Assembly (NCBI GenBank): GCA_902476875.1
Contig: CABSFC010000053.1
Span: 1 to 17,246 of the forward strand
Direction of reading: 5' to 3'
Origin: an uncultured Oscillibacter sp.
Lineage (GTDB): Bacteria; Bacillota; Clostridia; Oscillospirales; Oscillospiraceae
Length of the DNA stretch: 17,246 nucleotides
The notes below the pieces were generated by a model that made no database searches, had not been told where the DNA came from, and saw nothing but the letters and a program-made list of their open reading frames with translations. Shown in pieces: positions 14,720 to 17,246 of this stretch (position 1 is the stretch's first letter; every line of letters begins with the position of its first letter). The position numbers were made by a program, and so were the translations under genes.

Positions 14720-15346
14720 TCACTGCCTGTCTCCCGAATCGGAGGGCTCCAGCTGTGCGGCAAGCGTGTTCAGCTCCGCCCCCGCCTGGTCCATGGCCCG
14801 GGGCAGCTGGGAGAGATTGACCTCCACCTTTCGAAGCTCGCCCGTCACATGGCTGGCGGTGGTCTCGAAGGTGCTCATCAGGATCTGGTACTGGGCGCGG
14901 AACAGGTCTACCGTCCGCCGCAGCTGCGTGGCCGTGGCGGCCTCCAGGCTGGCGGCCCGCTCCCGGGCCTCGCACTCGATGGAGCCGATACGGCCCCGGA
15001 ACTGGGCATAGGCCTGGGCATCGGGGCGCAGGGACTCCACCTCGGCCCGCAGGCGGGCGACCTCGTCCTCCAGCGGCTTCAGGGTCTCCAGCTCCCGCCG
15101 GGCGGTACTCTCCCGGCCAAAGGCCGCCTGGAGCTGCTCCCGCTGCGCCGTCAGGTCCGCCACCTGGCTCCGCAGCGTCTCCAGCTCCCCGGTCAGCGCG
15201 GCCACCTGGCCGCGGAGATCGTCGTTTTCCGCCTGGAGCTCCTTTTGAGTGGCGGCCGCCTTTTCAGAGGACTGCTCGATATACCGGATCACGTCCTGCT
15301 TGTCAAAGCCGCCGAACGTCACACTTTTAATGGGATAGTTGTCCAT
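14720..15346 (-). CDS. DivIVA-like coiled-coil protein
   Basis: The 208-residue soluble protein opens with VTFGGFDKQDVIRYIEQ (about 9-25), which resembles the DivIVA/GpsB N-terminal membrane-curvature module with its FxxGFDxxDVxxYI pattern. It is followed by a long coiled coil from about residue 26 to 125, rich in Glu, Gln, Ala, Leu and Arg, and then a second helical stretch to the end. Relatives organise the cell pole or division site; in spore formers they may act at the septum. No exact role can be assigned. The ribosome binding site is weak (GGTGGG about six bases upstream). Good promoter at 15380-15408 and terminator at 14660-14691 make it a single-gene unit. Confidence 0.75.
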   Translation of the reverse strand: MDNYPIKSVTFGGFDKQDVIRYIEQSSEKAAATQKELQAENDDLRGQVAALTGELETLRSQVADLTAQREQLQAAFGRESTARRELETLKPLEDEVARLRAEVESLRPDAQAYAQFRGRIGSIECEARERAASLEAATATQLRRTVDLFRAQYQILMSTFETTASHVTGELRKVEVNLSQLPRAMDQAGAELNTLAAQLEPSDSGDRQ

Positions 15347-15379
15347 ATACCCACCACTTTCTGCTTTATATCAATTTTT

Positions 15380-15408
15380 ACTATAACACAGGCTTCGCTA
15401 TTTTACAA
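15380..15408 (-). promoter_or_regulatory. Promoter of the DivIVA-like gene
   Basis: Read on the minus strand: TTGTAA (15408-15403), 17 bases, TATAGT (15385-15380), with TGT directly before the -10 (extended -10). It is back-to-back with the tRNA-Arg promoter. Confidence 0.75.
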
Positions 15409-15446
15409 GGCCCGCAAAAAAAGTGGAAGAAATCTGAAAAAAACTC

Positions 15447-15475
15447 TTGCATTTCGAAAACAAGTGTGCTATTAT
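15447..15475 (+). promoter_or_regulatory. Strong promoter of tRNA-Arg
   Basis: TTGCAT (15447-15452), 17 bases, TATTAT (15470-15475), with TGC before the -10. An A-rich tract (GAAAAAAAC) lies upstream. The -35 context CTTGCATTTC matches the rpmE promoter exactly. Confidence 0.85.
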
Positions 15476-15500
15476 AAAAAAGCTGTCCGGGAGAGGACAT

Positions 15501-15577
15501 GCGCCCTTAGCTCAGCTGGATAGAGCGTCTGGCTACGGACCAGAAGGCCGGGGGTTCGAATCCCTCAGGGCGTACCA
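15501..15577 (+). tRNA. tRNA-Arg (anticodon ACG)
   Basis: A full cloverleaf of 77 bases with encoded CCA. Acceptor GCGCCCT pairs with AGGGCGT (G1-U72 wobble). D arm is GCTC/GAGC. Anticodon stem TCTGG/CCAGA flanks loop CTACGGA with anticodon ACG. T arm GGGGG/CCCTC flanks TTCGAAT. ACG, with A34 normally changed to inosine, reads CGU, CGC and CGA. The tRNA starts about 20 bases after the predicted transcription start and is followed at once by a terminator, so it is a single-gene unit. Confidence 0.97.
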
Positions 15578-15615
15578 GAAGCCGCTAAAGCCGTCAGGCT
15601 TTAGCGGCTTCTTTT
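15578..15615 (+). terminator. Rho-independent terminator of tRNA-Arg
   Basis: A perfect 15-base-pair stem (15578-15592 with 15597-15611), loop GTCA, then TTTT. It begins on the base after the tRNA CCA end. The gap to 15693 holds one further short dyad (CCTCCC/GGGAGG around an AAAA loop near 15653-15668) without a T tract. Confidence 0.95.
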
Positions 15616-15693
15616 GCTGCGGATGTATATGCCCACACCGTTTGGCGAGGCCCCCTCCCAAAAGGGAGGAAGGGCTTGCGGTCTGCTGGCCAG

Positions 15694-17001
15694 TTACCCC
15701 CGCTTCTTTTTATTTCCCAGGATGGCGCCAGCGGCGCACGCTGCGATCATGGTGCCCGCTCCGCCCAAAAGAACAGGAGCCGTCCTGCTGGGGACCTTCA
15801 GCTCGATTGCCGCTTCCACCCCATCCGCAGATCGTGCATACACCGTGACCTCGCCCGGAGCGGCGGCGCACACGAGGCCGCTTTCATCGACCGTGGCGAT
15901 TTCAGGGGCGCTGACAGTCCAGGTCACGTCCGGATATGTGGCGTTTTCAGGGGAGACGGCGGCGGACAGCTGCACGGTTTCCCCGACCTTGAGCTTTCCG
16001 CCGAAATCCGGCTCAGCCGAGATAGAGACCGCTTCCACGGCGATGGGCAAAACCTGGATGGAGACAGACGCCCGCACATCTTTTTGGACGGCGGTGATCG
16101 TGACGTCGCCAACGCCGACGGCCGAGAGCTTCCCCTCCTGGTCGATGGTGGCGACGCTCTTGTCGCTGCTGCTCCATTCGATATTCCGGTCGGTCGTGTT
16201 GGCCGGCGAAAAGCTGACGCCCAGAAGCGCCTCGTCCCCGATCGTCAGGGATTCCGGAGCGGTTATTGTGATCTTTTCCGCGATGACTTCCTGGATATGG
16301 ATATCCAGATCGTCCGTTTTTCCGTTGGAGGTCGTTGCCGTTATGGTCACGGAGCCTGCCTGAAGCGCCTCGATTTTTCCGCCGTCGACCGTCGCGATAT
16401 CCGCGTTGCTGGTGGTCCAGACAACAGACGGGTTATCCACATTCTCCGGCGTGAGCTCCGCCGCCACGGTCCGGGTGTCGCCGATATACATCGTCGGTTC
16501 GGACTCGTCGAACCCGGTGATCGTGACGGTGTCCGCGGTGATCTCCCTGACGGTGATTTTAATTGTGCCTGTTTTATTGTTGAACGTGGAGGCCGAAATC
16601 GTCGCGGTCCCAAATCCCACGGCCTCAAGCGTACCGTTATTCACACGCACGACGCCCGGATCACTGGACGTCCACGAGACACTGGTGCTGCATGCGTTTG
16701 ACGGGGAGACGGAGGCGCTGACCGCGCACGTTTCCCCCATCCCGAGGGTCGTTTTTCCCGCGCTCAAGGACACCTTGGACGGAAAGACGTCGCGGTAGGG
16801 GCAATAGCCTGACACATGGAGATGCGCGGGATAGCCGCCGCAGTGGTAGTGATAGCCGCCAAGTCCGCTTTTGTTTTTGTTGTCTCTGTGTCCGCCGCTG
16901 CCATCTGTTCGACCGGAGTGGGCAAATCCGGTCGCTGTGATACACAGGAGGACTGCCGCGACGCTCAGTATGGATATCAGCGCCCTGCAAAATCTTTTCA
17001 T
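15694..17001 (-). CDS. Secreted YHYH-motif protein with four BIG2 (Ig-like) domains and a C-terminal membrane anchor
   Basis: The 435-residue protein has a signal peptide (basic MKRFCR, hydrophobic core, likely cleavage after TGFA at about 27). A mature N-terminus rich in His and Gly follows: HSGRTDGSGGHRDNKNKSG, then YHYHCGG (50-56) and HLH (60-62). Four BIG2-type Ig-like repeats of about 80 residues follow (roughly 75-150, 153-235, 237-315, 317-400), each with the W-x-S/V-S.. and ATVD/..G.L.A...G..TITA pattern. The C-terminus has a hydrophobic segment (about 405-430) and KKKRG, which would anchor it with the repeats outside. The function is unknown; surface adhesion or envelope structure is inferred from BIG2. 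Start at 17001 is preferred over an ATG four codons earlier, which abuts its possible ribosome site. Confidence 0.85.
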   Translation of the reverse strand: MKRFCRALISILSVAAVLLCITATGFAHSGRTDGSGGHRDNKNKSGLGGYHYHCGGYPAHLHVSGYCPYRDVFPSKVSLSAGKTTLGMGETCAVSASVSPSNACSTSVSWTSSDPGVVRVNNGTLEAVGFGTATISASTFNNKTGTIKITVREITADTVTITGFDESEPTMYIGDTRTVAAELTPENVDNPSVVWTTSNADIATVDGGKIEALQAGSVTITATTSNGKTDDLDIHIQEVIAEKITITAPESLTIGDEALLGVSFSPANTTDRNIEWSSSDKSVATIDQEGKLSAVGVGDVTITAVQKDVRASVSIQVLPIAVEAVSISAEPDFGGKLKVGETVQLSAAVSPENATYPDVTWTVSAPEIATVDESGLVCAAAPGEVTVYARSADGVEAAIELKVPSRTAPVLLGGAGTMIAACAAGAILGNKKKRG

Positions 17002-17037
17002 AACTCCACCCATCCCTCTTGTTTTCTACAGCCTCTG

Positions 17038-17149
17038 TTACAGGAGGTCTATCAGAACAGTAGCACAAATAGGAAAAATTTTCTATATTTTACCATTTAT
17101 TTTTTGCAAAAATTTACAGGTATTCAAATTTTTACAAAATTACAGGAGG
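17038..17149. repeat. Three direct copies of TTACAGG (two as TTACAGGAGG)
   Basis: TTACAGG occurs at 17038, 17114 and 17140; the first and last extend to TTACAGGAGG. They lie around the promoter of the BIG2 gene and upstream of a possible gene at 17175. They may be operator sites or chance in AT-rich DNA. Confidence 0.35.
17082..17109 (-). promoter_or_regulatory. Candidate promoter of the YHYH/BIG2 gene
   Basis: Read on the minus strand: TTGCAA (17109-17104), 16 bases, TATAGA (17087-17082), in an AT-rich stretch. This gives a leader of about 75 bases before the start at 17001. Confidence 0.5.
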
Positions 17150-17174
17150 AGCAGTCAGGACTTTTGCTGATCGG

Positions 17175-17246
17175 ATGAAAAGAAATGCCCTTGTCACGGC
17201 TGTCACAGATCATGTTATCAAAAGCAGAAGGGAAGCGGCACACCGG
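17175..17246 (+). CDS. Possible start of a gene cut by the window end
   Basis: ATG at 17175 opens 24 codons (MKRNALVTAVTDHVIKSRRE and on) to the last base without a stop. The only upstream ribosome site is weak (AGGA at 17157-17160, spacing 14; AGGAGG at 17144-17149 is too far). The family cannot be recognised from this length. It may be spurious. Confidence 0.25.
   Translation, partial: MKRNALVTAVTDHVIKSRREAAHR

Noticed and set aside
15653..15668. CCTCCC-AAAA-GGGAGG dyad as a terminator of the BIG2 gene
   Set aside because: The stem is short on the pairing-perfect part and is not followed by a T tract on either strand.
15501..17246. tRNA-Arg as attachment site of a genomic island carrying the BIG2 gene
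   Set aside because: No second copy of the tRNA 3' end and no integrase were found in the window, and the tRNA is followed by its own terminator. It cannot be excluded beyond the right edge.

Overview
The window looks like a piece of chromosome from a GC-rich, spore-forming, anaerobic Firmicute, most likely of the Oscillospiraceae (Flavonifractor / Lawsonibacter / Oscillibacter type). The reasons are a SpoIIR sporulation gene, an AddAB (not RecBCD) recombination nuclease, a zinc-type ribosomal protein L31, a DivIVA-like coiled-coil protein, a BIG2 surface protein with a YHYH motif, strong AGGAGG ribosome binding sites, and high GC in housekeeping genes. Genus level is inference from remembered family likeness; no search was run.

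Layout. (1) 126-2261, plus strand: ispE (isoprenoid precursor kinase), spoIIR (forespore-to-mother-cell signal) and a VOC/glyoxalase-family gene broken by two apparent frameshifts, closed by a strong terminator. (2) 2261-3419, minus strand: a DUF1643 protein and an alkyltransferase-like (ATL/MGMT-fold) protein without the acceptor cysteine, each with its own good promoter. (3) 3585-10822, plus strand: addB, addA and a small SRPBCC-fold gene with near-zero spacing, one operon for double-strand-break end processing. It is divergent from the ATL-like gene, so two DNA-damage-related genes share one promoter region. (4) 10857-11202: rpmE (L31), monocistronic with a strong promoter and terminator. 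(5) 11204-14337, plus strand: flavin-reductase-like gene, hflX (ribosome-splitting GTPase), a GNAT acetyltransferase and a yigZ/IMPACT gene, probably one transcription unit, with a hairpin-rich gap between hflX and the acetyltransferase. (6) 14375-15346, minus strand: a small HMA-fold protein lacking CxxC and a DivIVA-like coiled-coil protein, separated by a terminator. (7) 15447-15615: tRNA-Arg(ACG) with encoded CCA, strong promoter and terminator. (8) 15694-17001, minus strand: a secreted, membrane-anchored YHYH + four-BIG2 protein, followed by an AT-rich upstream region in which a possible new plus-strand gene starts and runs off the window end.

Most of the window is ordinary core genome. 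I do not see a CRISPR array, insertion sequence, phage, toxin-antitoxin pair or obvious defence island. The items most worth a second look are the broken VOC gene, the cysteine-less ATL-like protein next to addAB, the CxxC-less HMA protein, the YHYH/BIG2 surface protein, and a recurrent TTGC-type -35 element shared by most of the promoters found here.
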